A stretch of DNA of 64,000 nt from Diploptera punctata (GCA_030220185.1 JASPKZ010004560.1:372001-436000), one strand, 5' to 3'; positions 51,985-62,613 are shown, counted from the stretch's first letter. The notes: generated by a model not told the origin, from the sequence alone. A program made the numbers and translations.

Positions 51985-52385
51985 CGCAGTGGACTAATGG
52001 TTATGCTCCTTGTCTCTGGTCCCAAGGGTCGCGAGTTCAACCCTGGCCGAGGTCGATGGACTTTTTTAGGATGGAAAAATCCCAGGAGCAAGTTCTCCGG
52101 GAGGGACTTTAAGCCATGGGTCCCGAGTCTGAAAATATTCAGGCTCGTAAAAGGTCCTTAAGCCTGAGTATAAAGGCCTCTAAGAAAAATTTACCAAATT
52201 TTTCCGTCCTAGTACTACCTTGATTTCCTAGATGTCACTATGAGGCGGAACGCTGACTATAGGTCACTCAATGACACCTATCCGAAAGCAAGTGTAGCCA
52301 AGTATGGTTGAATTTCTCCCCTGTAGGCGGAGAACGCCTAAGTCTCGTTGAGATAAACAGGATCCTACAAGAAGATTTATTCACC
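51985..52385 (+). mobile_element. SINE-4, long tRNA-headed SINE
   Basis: Head AGTGGACTAATGGTTATG and B box GAGTTCAACCCTGG, then a body of about 300 bases with CTCCGGGAGGG, CCCGAGTCTGAAAATATT and GGCGGAGAACGCCTAAGTC. Ends near ATAAACAGGATCCTACAAGA. Partial copies at 3841 and possibly 21993. Confidence 0.75.
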
Positions 52386-53490
52386 CATTACTAAGTCTTT
52401 ATACTAAATAATATTCTACACTCATTCAAGAAGGAAAAGTTATATAGTACCGTATACTCCTGGAGTTCGGGATTCCTGAGACATTAGTTATACTTTCTCG
52501 AATTTATCTAAATGGCACAAACAGTAGGATGCATGTGGGCAAACAGATTTCGGATACTTTTGAAATGCACATTGAGTTTGGGCAAGGAGATGCACTATCT
52601 CTTCTAATCTCAATGTTGTATTAGATCATTCCATCAGATATTTACAGGATGTAGAAGGTCTACAACTCAATGGTATAATAAGTCGTTAGTTTATGCTGAA
52701 AAATTAGAATTGTTATGCGATAGTGAGGGGATACTAAGGGTCAACACGCACACTCTATTGAGTAACACTAAGAAATTGTGGCTTGAAGTAAACATCAATA
52801 AAACTAAATATAATATGTTGACACATAGAAGTACATTATATAACGGAAATGGACAGTTAATGACAAATGAGGAAAATTTTGAAGAAATGGCTAATTTCAA
52901 ATACCTGGGAACAATAATTAGGAATGAGATGCACGAAGATATTAAACATAGGCTCAATTCTGCAAATGCAAGCAATGATGCATTACAGGGACTCTTGTCG
53001 TCCGAACTTTTCTCAAAAAACGTTGAATTAAAAATATATAAAACCGTTCTCCCAGTTACGTTGTATGGATTCGAAACATGGACTCTTACATTAAGGGAGG
53101 AGAAAAGATTACCAGTAAGTGAGAATAAAGTTTTAGGAAACTTTTTGAACGAAAGATAGATGAACAGAGAGGTGAATGGAGAAGAATGGTTAACAGTACA
53201 TTTTCTTTTTAGGAAACCAGATACAATGATAACAGTTAAGTCTCGTAGACTACGGTTGCCAGGACATGTGGCACGAAAGGAGAATTAAAAAGGAGCATGG
53301 AAGGAATACTGGAGGGAAAATGCTCAGCTGGTAGACCGAATGTGATTGGAGAATAACATTAACCATGATTTGAAGGAAGTCGATTATATAGGAGATGATT
53401 GGATAACATTAGTTCAGAATAGGGATGTGTGGAGAGCTTGTGTCCGCGCGGCCTTAAAGCTACGGGTTCGATAGTGCCATTGAGTTAGTT
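52386..53490 (+). pseudogene. LINE-A, motif A region to 3' end, decayed
   Basis: About 1.1 kb, plus strand. EFGIPETLVILSRIYLNGTN, a decayed GQGDALSLL motif B, then the 52710-53159 run with LRVNTHTLLSNTKKLWLEVN, FEEMANFKYLGTII, NVELKIYKTVLPVTLYGFET and TWTLTLREEKRL. Motif C is damaged (YAEKLELLCDSEG in place of YADDVVLLADSEE), so both catalytic Asp are lost. Confidence 0.88.
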
Positions 53491-53755
53491 ATTTATTCAT
53501 TTTATTTCGTTGAGTGAGTAAATGAGCAAGTTTGGATGAGAAAATGGTCAATTTTTATTTACACCAGATTAGTTAAGAGTTTATTGGATAATCTGGTGTC
53601 CCATGATGTTAAGTTGCTATTTTGTTTTAACAAACGACTAATGTAGGCCTATATTTTCAATTGTAAACAGTGACTTTAGGTTTAAAATTACCTCAATTTC
53701 TCATTTAAAACATATTACAGATTTTTTTTTGTGGAAATAATCAACATATATATAT
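53491..53755. other. Spacer
   Basis: AT-rich, no feature recognised; ends in a short (TA)n. Confidence 0.5.
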
Positions 53756-53888
53756 ATATGGTATGATAAGAAAAATACATGTCTGGACGGGATTCGAATC
53801 CGGATCTCTGAGTCTGTACCTGAGGTACAGGCTCAGAGATCCGGGTTCGAATCCCGTCCAGGCATTTATTTTTCTTATCATACCATAT
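53756..53888. repeat. 133 bp near-perfect palindrome of a tRNA-like 3' half
   Basis: Arms of about 65 bases (53756-53820, 53824-53888) with a 3-base centre TGA. Each arm carries the B-box/T-arm GGGTTCGAATCCCGTCCAG (left arm with one change) and the outer word TTTTCTTATCATACCATAT. The units correspond to the 3' half of the tRNA-like repeat at 54060-54180, in inverted duplication. Confidence 0.85.
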
Positions 53889-54059
53889 TAAGCTTGCATT
53901 GCTCAATGTTAAACATTTAATTATAACATCGATAAAGCGTCACTGCTATAAAGTAAAATAAATATTCTCTTTAATTTGCTTACTTGTTATAGTCAGCTAC
54001 TAGATGGCAGTGAAGACCGAGTTCTCACGACATCTAGTAATAATGGAGAATATAATACA

Positions 54060-54225
54060 TATATAAGAAAAATAAGTGTTTGAATTGGATTCGGCTGGTA
54101 GTGTAATGGATATCACGCTGAGGTACAGACTCAGAGATCCGGGTTCGAATCCCGTCCAGGCATTTATTTTTCTTATACCATATTAAGCTTGCATTGCTCA
54201 ATGTTAAACATTTAATTATAACATA
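54060..54225 (+). repeat. tRNA-like repeat unit (SINE-5-like)
   Basis: A box TAGTGTAATGG, an arm CTGAG/CTCAG with 7-base loop GTACAGA, and B box GGGTTCGAATCCC. The acceptor is only partly paired (GGCTGG against CCAGGC), so I do not call a functional tRNA. The downstream CCATATTAAGCTTGCATTG block repeats that of 53883-53929, so the palindrome and this unit are related duplicates. Confidence 0.6.
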
Positions 54226-54247
54226 TATATATATATATATATATATA
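54222..54247. repeat. (TA)n microsatellite
   Basis: TA run directly following a tRNA-like unit. Confidence 0.93.
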
Positions 54248-54335
54248 CACTGCAATTGTAATTTGTGTTTTTTTCGTCCTTCATTTGAATTTATGTAGGT
54301 CGAAATGTGGCATATAATCTCCTTGTTGTAATTAA

Positions 54336-54398
54336 ATTATTATTATTATTATTATTATTATTATCATCATCATTATCATCATTATTATTATTATTAAC
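54336..54398. repeat. (ATT)n with ATC interruptions
   Basis: ATT array, with CATCATCATTATCATCATT inside, 5' of LINE-C. Confidence 0.93.
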
Positions 54399-54900
54399 AG
54401 CAATGATAAATGGAGTTTTATCGAGCAGACATATAACCAGAAAAAATAAGTTACAAATATATAATTCAATAGTGAGAAGTACTGTCACATATGGAGCTGA
54501 AGTTTGGAAATTCAACAAAAACTTATGTTGGTTGAAATGAATTTCTTGAGGAGATTGGCAAGATGTTCAATATTAGAAGAAATAAGAAATACTATCATAC
54601 GAGAAAAAGTGAATATTAGATATTGAGTAGTAGATTATATAAGATACAAGCAATTAAATTGGTATGGACATGTACGGCTAACGCAAGAAGAAGGGTTACC
54701 CAGAAAAAACATTTGAATTGTGTCCACATGGAAGAAGGAGGAAAGGAAAGCCTCGAAACTCGTGGATGCAAGAAATAAGAACTGGAATGAGAATAAGAGG
54801 ATTGGAGAACATGGAGTGGATGGATAGAGAGAAGTGGAGAAGAAAAATGAAACTTTAAACACAGAAAGATGTGTAACCATTGAACATCTGTATATAAATA
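54399..54900 (+). pseudogene. LINE-C C-terminal domain
   Basis: Plus strand. MINGVLSSRHITRKNKLQIY, NSIVRSTVTYGAEVWKFNKN (YGAEVW replaces YGCETW), FLRRLARCSILEEIRN, DYIRYKQLNWYGHV and the end TERCVTIEHLYI. At least two frameshifts; 5'-truncated after the RT palm. Same family as 7578, 28690, 31818, 61290 and 63336. Confidence 0.85.
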
Positions 54901-54904
54901 TTAT

Positions 54905-55080
54905 TATGATTTATTTATTTATTTAGCAGGTTTCACAATGTTTCACATCATCTTCCTGCTTCCAGTTAATCTACAGTCATTCTCTTCCACGTCCTGTTCT
55001 TCCTCTACCAAGTGGCATCCATTCTGGTATTCTTATTGGGAATCTGTTTTTTGTCATTATTTTTAAATGACCATAGAATT
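54905..55080 (-). mobile_element. LINE 3' fragment (family of 40953)
   Basis: Complement encodes KFYGHLKIMTKNRFPIRIPE and WMPLGRGRTGRGRE; 3' end TTTATTTATTTAGCAGG on the left. Confidence 0.7.

Positions 55081-55121
<41 letters not shown>
55081..55121. repeat. (AAT)n between opposed LINE fragments
   Basis: AAT array; a minus-strand LINE piece ends on its left and a plus-strand one starts on its right. Confidence 0.95.
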
Positions 55122-55424
55122 GTATTTGGGATCAATAATTCAAAAAGATAGATCATCTGAATTAGACATCGAAAAAAGAATAATAGAGACAAAGAAAGTT
55201 ATTGGCACATTAAATTATATTTTATGGAGTCGGAATATAATCAAGAGGACTAAATTATTAATATATTACACACTTGTGAAGAGTATTTTATTATATGATG
55301 CGGAAACATGGACGTTGAAGCAAAAACACAGAAATAAATTATTAGTCAACAGAAATGGGCTTCTTAAGAATACTGTTGCAACGCGACTAACCCGTTAGGA
55401 CAACGCTCCATTAATTAGCGGAGA
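55122..55424 (+). pseudogene. LINE RT motif E to C-terminal region
   Basis: KYLGSIIQKDRSSELDIEKR, IIETKKVIGTLNYILWSRN, LLIYYTLVKSILLYDAETWT and LKQKHRNKLL. LYDAETW corresponds to LYGCETW. The family is close to LINE-C but distinct; truncated at both ends. Confidence 0.75.
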
Positions 55425-56570
55425 AGTTTAAATTAACCTGAATGATTCGTAAAAAAGAGAGATAAACCGATGAATGAAATAGAACAAAATTTTAATAAGA
55501 TCCTGAAAATACCAATAAATTATGAAAAATAAGTAGTTTATTTCGTAAGGGAATAAACAGGGAGTTTAAAAACAGACCTGTGGAAAACAGGTTATGTAAA
55601 GATACAAAACAATTCTGCGAAAACACAAAGATATTATTGACAAAGCAGTTCTAAGAACATTTCCACATATTAATAATAATAATAATAACAGCTTTATTTT
55701 TTTTAATATTATGAAATACAATACGAAATTAGCCCTAATTTGGGGGAATGTTTTGAAAGAAACATCATATAAAAACTGGCTCATTCGGATAACAATTTAT
55801 CCCGACGGCAGCGACCCAAGTGTGAACGGAACATCTTTTGCACGACATGATTCTGGGTTTTGTTTTATGTGAGTAAGACTTGATATATTTTCAATAACTT
55901 CAGGAATATTTTCAATAGATTTAAAAAAAACTTGATAATATTGTAATAACATTTTAATAAACTTAAATAATTAACAATTGAAGACATATTAACTATGAAA
56001 TCAAATTTGGATTCATATTCAGAAATTAATCTTGAACATTTAGCTTTAACAGTTTACAATTTCAAAAAGGAGCTTAATATCTTTTGTTCCAAGTGTTTAT
56101 AGTATTGTTTTAAGTGTTATATTTTGTCTGTTGAGCTTTCTTCTGTATATTATGTTTTATGTTTTATATGATTTATATATGTTTTAAGGGTTTAATATCT
56201 TGTAAGATTGTAGTTTAAGTCTGAAATTTATAAGATTGTTTTATATTCTCCAGATATCATAAATAAATAAATGGTCATTTAATTTTACAGTTGTATAGAG
56301 AGCTCTTTAGCGTAAAATCAGTTTCTCCTTCTTGCATATAGTACAAACACATTCCCTCTTCAAATCAGATACCATTCATGGCATGATAATGGTACACTGC
56401 AAATGTCCTCAAGCTAACCGAATTCCGTATCCATAAGCCCTTTTCCTTACTTGAAGTCCCGACTTCAAGCATTAGAATCCGTCAAAATTCGTATATATTT
56501 CTCGCCACGCTACCATTTAATTAGTAAAGTCCTTTCGTAATAAAGAATAAGCTCCCAACGCATTACAAAG
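55425..56570. other. About 1.1 kb, mostly unassigned
   Basis: A LINE-like AT-rich stretch with an AAT scrap at 55669-55687 followed by CAGCTTTATTTTTTTT (possible LINE 3' end, minus). The segment 56083-56275 ends with AATAAATAAATGG, like a LINE 3' end on the plus strand. No coding evidence. Confidence 0.4.
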
Positions 56571-56900
56571 ATCGACAAGAATATCAAAATTAGACAAAAT
56601 TAAAAATAATGCAATAAGATAAATTATGAATGTAGAAAATAATATTGTACAAGAGATTGAAGAAATCTAACTAAGATAGTATAGATATATAATGAGAAGA
56701 AGGAACACATAAATAAACAAAGAAGTATTAAAATGGATACATCCTGGAAAAGGGAAACATGGTAGACCAAAGCTATCGTGAGTAAACGGAATTAAAGACA
56801 ACATGAAAAACATAAATATGACAGAAGCAAACACGCAAGTTCGGGAAGTGTGGGAGGAAAAAATCGTATATTTTGGTTGAGGATACCTGTGTAAAACAGA
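56571..56900 (+). mobile_element. LINE C-terminal fragment, decayed
   Basis: KWIHPGKGKHGRPKLS then stop, VNGIKDNMKNINMTEAN and QVREVWEEKIVYFG: the GRP..W/DNM-type C-terminus with several stops. Confidence 0.65.
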
Positions 56901-56916
56901 AACAATCCTGTATAAA

Positions 56917-56926
<10 letters not shown>

Positions 56927-56996
<70 letters not shown>

Positions 56997-56997
56997 T
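56927..56997. repeat. (AAT)n microsatellite
   Basis: AAT array at the 3' side of a plus-strand LINE fragment. Confidence 0.95.
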
Positions 56998-56999
56998 AG

Positions 57000-57540
57000 G
57001 CCTAATAATTTATTACTATTAATATTAAATATTGATTATGGGTTCAATTTGGAAGGGCAGTTAAAGCGATGAGTCTAGCGTTGTAGATTTGCAGCAAGTA
57101 AAAGAACCTGAAGGCTGAAATAAGATATCTAATCATTTTTTCGCCCTTTCACATCCAAATTTAAATTACGAAGATAATGACTTCCAGTTGCGTCATTAAA
57201 TAAAATACCAACTTTAATAACGTGGTACATATGCAGGAGGAAGTTGAAAACGCGACACTCCACTCCAGAGATCCGTAATGGAGCGTTGAGCATGCGCAAG
57301 GATGTAAGTTCAGGGCCTCAGATTTTACTGTCATTTGTTTCTTAATTAGTCTTGAGCTTGAATAGAGAGCGCTTCTAGTGGCCAAATTATGTCGACCTTT
57401 GTTAGTCTCTGTGCAGCTTGTGTATATACAGGTTCAAGGATATGTGCAGAAACCTACTATCTTACTTCTTTTCAAATTGAACATGACTAATTATTTATCG
57501 AATTCCGAAGGGATGTAACAATTGAGATTGTTCTCAAGAA
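57000..57540. other. Spacer
   Basis: A 74-codon minus-strand frame (57161-57385) has no recognisable motif; nothing else seen. Confidence 0.45.
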
Positions 57541-57542
57541 AG

Positions 57543-57935
57543 TCTTCTTCTTCTTCTTATTATTCACTTCAACGTCTAGGCGATTTGTCTGTTCCAAATT
57601 CACAATGATTCCTTCCATCTCTTCCTAGTATTCCTACATCCCTTAAACCTTTTGGTTTATAATTATATGCTTTCTTGGGCAATCTTGTTTCTTCCATTCT
57701 CTGAACATGCTGTTCCCAGCCGACGCAGTGTTGTTGAATTCCATCATTTATTAAATATATTTCTAATTCAGTTCTTATTTTTTCATGTCTTATGTGGTCT
57801 TATTTTGTGCATCCTTTGGTCCTTCTTAGAAATATAATTTTTGCACTTTGTATTCTACTCGAACTCCTCTTATTTGTTACTTAGGACTTACTACCATATA
57901 GAAGTACTGCTACCGCCATTTTTCCCTAAAGAACG
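57543..57935 (-). pseudogene. LINE-B relative, C-terminal domain
   Basis: Minus strand. IQSAKIIFLRRTKGCTK, RHEKIRTELEIYLINDGI, WEQHVQRMEETRLPKKAYNY and KPKGLRDVGIL, with the 3' UTR TTTGGAACAGACAAATCGCC and a (GAA)n tail at the left. Parallel to 50140-51055. Confidence 0.8.
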
Positions 57936-57969
57936 TATTTGTAAAAATTACACTTCTTTATCGATCTTA

Positions 57970-58400
57970 CTAAGAAGGGAACTGTCATCAAGTCCATGCC
58001 GAAACATACCTTGAAATTTATTCCAGAGAAGTGTTGTGATGTACAAAGCTAGTTTCCAAAAAAATATCTGCCATTTTTAACTGCAAGACACTAAAATCCA
58101 GTGCCAAATCTCTCTAAACAAGTAATAGAACTCCTGTATGTGCAGACAAGATAACTTTGACTACCTACCGTCCGCTCAGCGTCCCGACTCACTTCACTCC
58201 GCTCTTAACTGATGCAGGGATGTACATCTTCTCCGTACAGTGGGTTGCCATTGCTGGATTCTGACTTAGTTTTCTGTGCCTTTCAGTTAAAAACATTAGA
58301 TGATTTTTGGACACGGCCTTGGTACATCACAACGCTTCTTTGGAAGAAATTTCAATGAAGGTGTTGGCATGCAATGGTTGACAGTTTCCTTGTCAATAAG
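57970..58400. mobile_element. Fold-back element with about 105 bp arms
   Basis: Left arm (57974-58078) and the complement of the right arm (58300-58395) align over CTTGAAATTTATTCCAGAGA / CATTGAAATTTCTTCCAAAG and TGTTGTGATGTAC. Arm identity is roughly 80% by eye. No coding content; the target duplication is not clear. It joins a LINE at 58425. Confidence 0.7.
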
Positions 58401-58424
58401 CACCGAAAATTACCATGACATTAT

Positions 58425-59000
58425 ATGTCATCATCATCATCCAGTATCATGGCAGCTGCCGCCGTCTTCCGGAAATCAAACGGCATTCCTCTCTGCCCAT
58501 CCATTGATCTTCCTCCAATCCTCTGATATTCATAGCCGCATATACCTGTTCTATCCAAGTTTTCTTCGGTCTTCCTCTCTTCCTTCTTACCATTGGGATC
58601 CATTCCATAACAATTTTAGGCAATCTTTTCTCTGGCATTCTTTTGACATGGCCATACCACTGTAATATTTTCTTTTCTATAATGTCTATGATGTCCGGCT
58701 CCTCTTGTACACCCATAATTTCCCTTATTTCTTTATTTCGTATTTCATCCGTTCTAGATTTTCCAGCTGATCTTCTTAAAACATCAATTTCTGAACTTAA
58801 AATTATTTTCATTTCACTGGTAGGAATTTGCCAAACTTCAGCACCATATGTTAAAATGCTTTGGATTATGGTTTGATATATTTGTAATTTTCTATTTTTT
58901 GTAATGTCCTTGCTCCACCAGACAATATAGTATGTAGGGTGGAAATCATATAAGGTAGCAGATTTTAAGTATGTATTTCTAGTGGTGAATATAATCAAAA
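58425..59000 (-). pseudogene. LINE C-terminal domain, long open run
   Basis: 183 open codons on the minus strand (58447-58998): KLQIYQTIIQSILTYGAEVW, SSEIDVLRRSAGKSRTDEIR, KKILQWYGHVKRMPEKRLPK and IPMVRRKRGRPKKTWIEQVY, ending IRGLEEDQWMGREE. YGAEVW and WYGHV place it in the LINE-C group. The (ATC)n tail at 58428-58440 marks its 3' end. Best-preserved C-terminus of this group here; 5'-truncated. Confidence 0.88.
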
Positions 59001-59089
59001 ACTCTTATACATTTTAGGGGTACATTTCGTACATAAACGCATTAATACATTACTTTATAATGATGGCGAGTATCTGTCTGAGTTTGAAA

Positions 59090-59304
59090 CAGTACATAGG
59101 AGACGTGAAATGGGAACTTTTTCCTTTAGTATATTTCAATAAAAGACATAATATACTCCGAAAAGTTACCAATTTTCCCTTGGGTAATATCAATAATGAT
59201 GCTTAATTCAATTGTTTCAATTTAATCTCTGCTAAAAGACCATAGAATGAATAAATACCGAAGGAAAAATTTGTTCTAGTTCACGTCTCCTGTGTAATGT
59301 ATGA
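59090..59304. mobile_element. Small fold-back MITE
   Basis: AGTACATAGGAGACGTGAAA and, on the complement, ATTACACAGGAGACGTGAAC, both followed by a TTTTTCCTT(T/C) word; about 215 bp overall. No coding sequence. Confidence 0.6.
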
Positions 59305-59407
59305 AAACTCGTACAACGATTTTTAAAAATCATTATTAACCACGTTGAGTTTGTTAATTGTTTAAAAAACAATACAAATTCTAAGCCTGCCTGTGAGGGC
59401 AATCTTC

Positions 59408-59545
59408 CTCTACAAATTAAAAATTGTTTAAAGTAATCAGCTAGGGTTTTTTGGAACTAATTCAATTTTCAAAGCTTTGAAAACTATGAAACTATTTACG
59501 AAAGGCCTAGCTGATTATTTTAAACGATTTTTAATTTGTTGAGGA
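59408..59545. repeat. Imperfect inverted repeat
   Basis: CCTCTACAAATTAAAAATTG..AATCAGCTAGGG faces GGCCTAGCTGATTA..TTTTAATTTGTTGAGG. Arms of about 42 bases. Confidence 0.65.
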
Positions 59546-59680
59546 CGACTGCCATTCGAATGTACATTTTTTTGTCGTTTTAAATATTCAGACCATTGAT
59601 CCCTATTAGGTTCGTCTTCCGGGCATAAAGCCTACAGTTATACATTCAGACCATTATTTGCGTCATTGTAAAGTATAGCA

Positions 59681-60002
59681 TCTCGCGCCGAAGCCGAGTG
59701 GTTAAGACAAGATGCATTGGCGCAGAGCTACGGGACTTGCGCTGTTCGAGTCCCCATAGGGGAAGAAATATTCTCACGGAATTTCGGCCAGTATGGGACC
59801 CGTGCCCATCCAGCATCATGAAACATTTGGGTAGGTACTCCAGGTTGACAAGACCAACTATAACGGCTGGGGGCCCGATATGCTGACCACATGTCACCCT
59901 TATACTGGCTTATGATCGTTTACCAATGCGATTAACACATGTGGACGTTAGGCGAGCAGCCGACTGTTAGGCCAAGGGCCTTCTAGGCCTGTCGCGCTTG
60001 GA
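59681..60002 (+). mobile_element. SINE-3, second copy with 13 bp target duplication
   Basis: 322 bp. A box GAAGCCGAGTGG-like, B-box-like CTGTTCGAGTCCC, body GGCCAGTATGGGACCCGTGC and CACATGTGGACGT. Flanks GTAAAGTATAGCA at 59668-59680 and 60003-60015. Confidence 0.92.
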
Positions 60003-60144
60003 GTAAAGTATAGCACCGGTAAATTTTTATACGAATTCCTTCTTCTGAGAAAACTGCGCTTTTGCGCCCCAAAATGTGTAACATATATTAATTATGTGTA
60101 CCACAAGGAATTCATATTCGAAATCTGGTCACTTATATTACTTC

Positions 60145-60147
<3 letters not shown>

Positions 60148-60184
<37 letters not shown>
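60148..60184. repeat. (TA)n microsatellite
   Basis: TA array left of a tRNA-like unit, as at 6.6-8.8 kb and 54 kb. Confidence 0.95.
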
Positions 60185-60192
<8 letters not shown>

Positions 60193-60231
60193 AGTTTGAC
60201 AATTGACAATGAAAGCCAAATATGAAAAGAA

Positions 60232-60325
60232 AACTCGTCGCGCCTGAAGCAGGATACGAACCCAGGACGTCTAACTCTATACATTAGCGCGATACCGACT
60301 TCGCTATCTTTGCATCTCATTAATC
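60232..60325 (-). repeat. tRNA-like unit (SINE-5-like)
   Basis: Minus strand: A box TAGCGAAGTCGG, anticodon-like arm CTAATGTATAGAGTTAG, B box GGGTTCGTATCCTGC. Adjacent to (TA)n. Not a canonical tRNA. Confidence 0.6.
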
Positions 60326-60331
60326 ATTATA

Positions 60332-60862
60332 CAGGATGTAACTAAATTCCCATTACAAACTTTGAACACGTGTAGTGGAGACTAAAACGGCTACGTTTAG
60401 CATAGGAACTCATGCCCGGAAACGTACTGTTGTCCCGTTACACACAAAACACTACAACACACGTTCAATTCTGCACGTTCTACCGACTTGACCTCGCTAG
60501 ACTACTACCTGTGGGGTCATATTAAATCCTTGATTTACGAGACCCCTGTGGTAACCGAGGAACACCTACTGGAGCGGTTATGGTTGCGGCAGGTATTGCA
60601 GGACCAGGGATTGGTAATTGTATGTAGCTACTAGAATATGGTACGGAGGTACCGTATCCGTGTCGACGTCGGTTATCGTCAAATTGAGCCCTTCTTGTAA
60701 GTGAACTCAGACGACAAACAGGGAGAGCAACATGTGTTGTGATATTTTGCGTGTAGCGGGAAAACAGTTCGTTTCCGGACATGAGTTCCTATGTTAAACG
60801 TAACTGCCTTGGTCCCCACTACACGTCCTAAAAGTCTGTAATGGGAATTTAGTTACACTCTG
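60332..60862 (+). mobile_element. Mariner-like deletion derivative, 531 bp with about 150 bp TIRs
   Basis: CAGGATGTAACTAAATTCCC and complement CAGAGTGTAACTAAATTCCC; similarity extends through GACGTGTAGTGG-, CATAGGAACTCATG- and CGGAAACG(T/A)ACTGTT words for about 150 bases on each side. TA at 60330-60331 and 60863-60864. Only the end of a transposase remains between the arms. Confidence 0.9.
60480..60700 (+). pseudogene. Mariner-like transposase C-terminus
   Basis: TDLTSLDYYLWGHIKSLIYE: the Asp in LDYYLW is in the position of the third catalytic residue. TPVVTEEHLLERL follows, then a frame change and NMVRRYRIRVDVGYRQIEPF with stop at 60698. The N-terminal and first two catalytic blocks are absent. 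Confidence 0.8.
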
Positions 60863-60939
60863 TATATCTTCGCTTTAAAAACTACTTTTTATCCCCCATT
60901 ACAACTGTCTCCCCTTATTTAACGCCGTTAAATAAATAA

Positions 60940-60985
60940 ATAATAATAATAATAATCATCATAATAATAATAACAATAATATTTT
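60940..60985. repeat. (AAT)n microsatellite
   Basis: Interrupted AAT/ATC array left of a LINE fragment. Confidence 0.93.
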
Positions 60986-60994
60986 TTAGTTAGG

Positions 60995-61206
60995 GATATT
61001 CCACAATGCAGTGTTTCTCCTTCAACCCAAAGTGATTTGTCGCCAGAGATTCCTGTCTAGAGCATCTTCTTCCCTCATATCTTTAGCTTCCATACTTCTC
61101 CTCACTCTATCCATCCAACGTTCTCTAGGTCAGCCTCTTCCACTTCTTCCATTAGCTTTCCAATTAAGGATCTTCTTTGGTGTTCTCTCTTCTTCCATTC
61201 TTATGA
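60995..61206 (-). mobile_element. LINE C-terminal fragment
   Basis: Complement encodes RMEEERTPKKILNWKANGRS, then after a stop PRERWMDRVRRSMEAKDMRE and DALDRNLWR: a GRPRERW-type C-terminus of a third RTE-like subfamily. Confidence 0.75.
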
Positions 61207-61263
<57 letters not shown>

Positions 61264-61283
61264 GTAATAATAATAATAATAAT
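61207..61283. repeat. (AAT)n microsatellite
   Basis: AAT array with one AGT change, at the 3' end of a minus-strand LINE-C. Confidence 0.95.
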
Positions 61284-61289
61284 TTTATT

Positions 61290-61850
61290 TATTTATATAG
61301 ACTTACAGTTTTTCAATGTTTACACATCTTTCTGTGCGTAAAGTTTCGTTTTCCTTCTCCACTCGTCTCTATTCATCAACTCCATGTCCTCCAGTCCTCT
61401 TGTTCTCATTCCAGTTCTCATTTCTTGCATCCACGAGTTTCGAGGTCTTCCCTTCCTTCTTCTTCCAGGTGGACACCATTCGTCGTATGTGCCCATACCA
61501 ATTTAATTGCTTGTATCTTATGTAATCTACTATTGAATATATAATATTCATTTTTCTTGTATGACAGCATGTTTTTTTCTTCTAATTTTGAATATCTTGC
61601 TGCTCTCTTCAAGACATAAGTTTTGTTGAATTTGTAAAATTCAACTCCATATGTGACAGTACTTCTCACTATTGAATTATATATTTGCAACTTATTTTTT
61701 TCTGGTTAAATATCTGTCCCATAAGACTCCATTCATCATTGATGTTGTTTCTCTACCTCCATTTATTCTGTTCTGAATATCAATTTCTTGTTTATCCTCT
61801 TTATCTATTTTTACTCCCAGGTACTCTAATTCTTCACATCCTCTATTATA
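61290..61850 (-). pseudogene. LINE-C C-terminal domain
   Basis: Minus strand: ECLGVKIDKEDKQEIDIQNR-type motif E region, NGGRETTSMMNGVLWDRYL, MQIYNSIVRSTVTYGVEFYK, VLKRAARYSKLE, DYIRYKQLNWYGHIRRM and ETRGCKK/HGVDE end. Three frames, several indels. Confidence 0.82.
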
Positions 61851-61905
61851 ATGCTTTCTTCTTCTTCTTCTTCTTCTTCTCCTCCTCCTTCTTCCTCTAG
61901 GCATG
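61851..61905 (+). repeat. (CTT)n/(CTC)n tract
   Basis: Short pyrimidine repeat at the LINE-C 5' edge. Confidence 0.85.
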
Positions 61906-61937
61906 AAAGCTGGTAGCTTGTTGCGTGTTCATTCACT

Positions 61938-61938
61938 A

Positions 61939-61990
<52 letters not shown>

Positions 61991-62017
61991 TGAATAATAA
62001 TAATAATAATAATAATA

Positions 62018-62047
<30 letters not shown>
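61938..62047. repeat. (AAT)n microsatellite
   Basis: Two AAT blocks separated by TATGAAT and TATAT interruptions. Confidence 0.95.
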
Positions 62048-62048
<1 letters not shown>

Positions 62049-62558
62049 GCAGCAAATGCACATATGCCAACATTTTTGACATCTGTGGTTCATATGAGAA
62101 TGAAAATGTGATTCTAAAGATAGGGGAATGTTAGGAAAATGGTATGTTTACATCGCTTCGCTGGTATCAAAGGCGAATTTTGCGCGAGTAGTTAGGATTG
62201 TTTCTAACCCTGCAGCTATGGTACATCTGCCAAAATGTTCCGTTTGATGTGGCAAAAGACCTCGTTTCGTATTGAACGTGATGACGGATACGTCCTCCTC
62301 TATGTTGAACTGTAACCGCATTCTGTCTCTTCTCTTTGTGTCAAAGCTACGACTTCAAGAAGCTCCTACATGATCCCAGGCTTCTATCTGCGTCTGCGCT
62401 AAATTACCATACTTCATCCTTCTCACTGTTACAAATTTACACTTGTTTTTAATCAAATAAAATCATCTCGATTTCACAAAGTTCGGTCTACATATGAAAC
62501 ATATATGTCTTAGTATTGCACAATGATTTGTACACTTGTAGCAGCAAAAAATGATATA
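62048..62558. other. Unassigned segment with a 66-codon open frame
   Basis: On the minus strand, 62152-62352 reads without stops (DRMRLQFNIEEDVSVITFNT, HFGRCTIAAGLETILTTRAK) from a preceding TGA. I recognise no family and no start or splice context, so it is not called a gene. Confidence 0.35.

Positions 62559-62613
<55 letters not shown>

Noticed and set aside
54060..54180. tRNA with ACA anticodon
   Set aside because: A 5+7 anticodon arm fits, but the acceptor stem mispairs and the unit belongs to a repeat family next to (TA)n.
58300..58665. 121-codon plus-strand frame
   Set aside because: Antisense shadow of the LINE C-terminal domain and of the fold-back arm.
62152..62352. 66-codon minus-strand open stretch (MRLQFNIEEDV..)
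   Set aside because: Looks protein-like, but there is no homologue I recognise, no start or splice context, and chance cannot be excluded.
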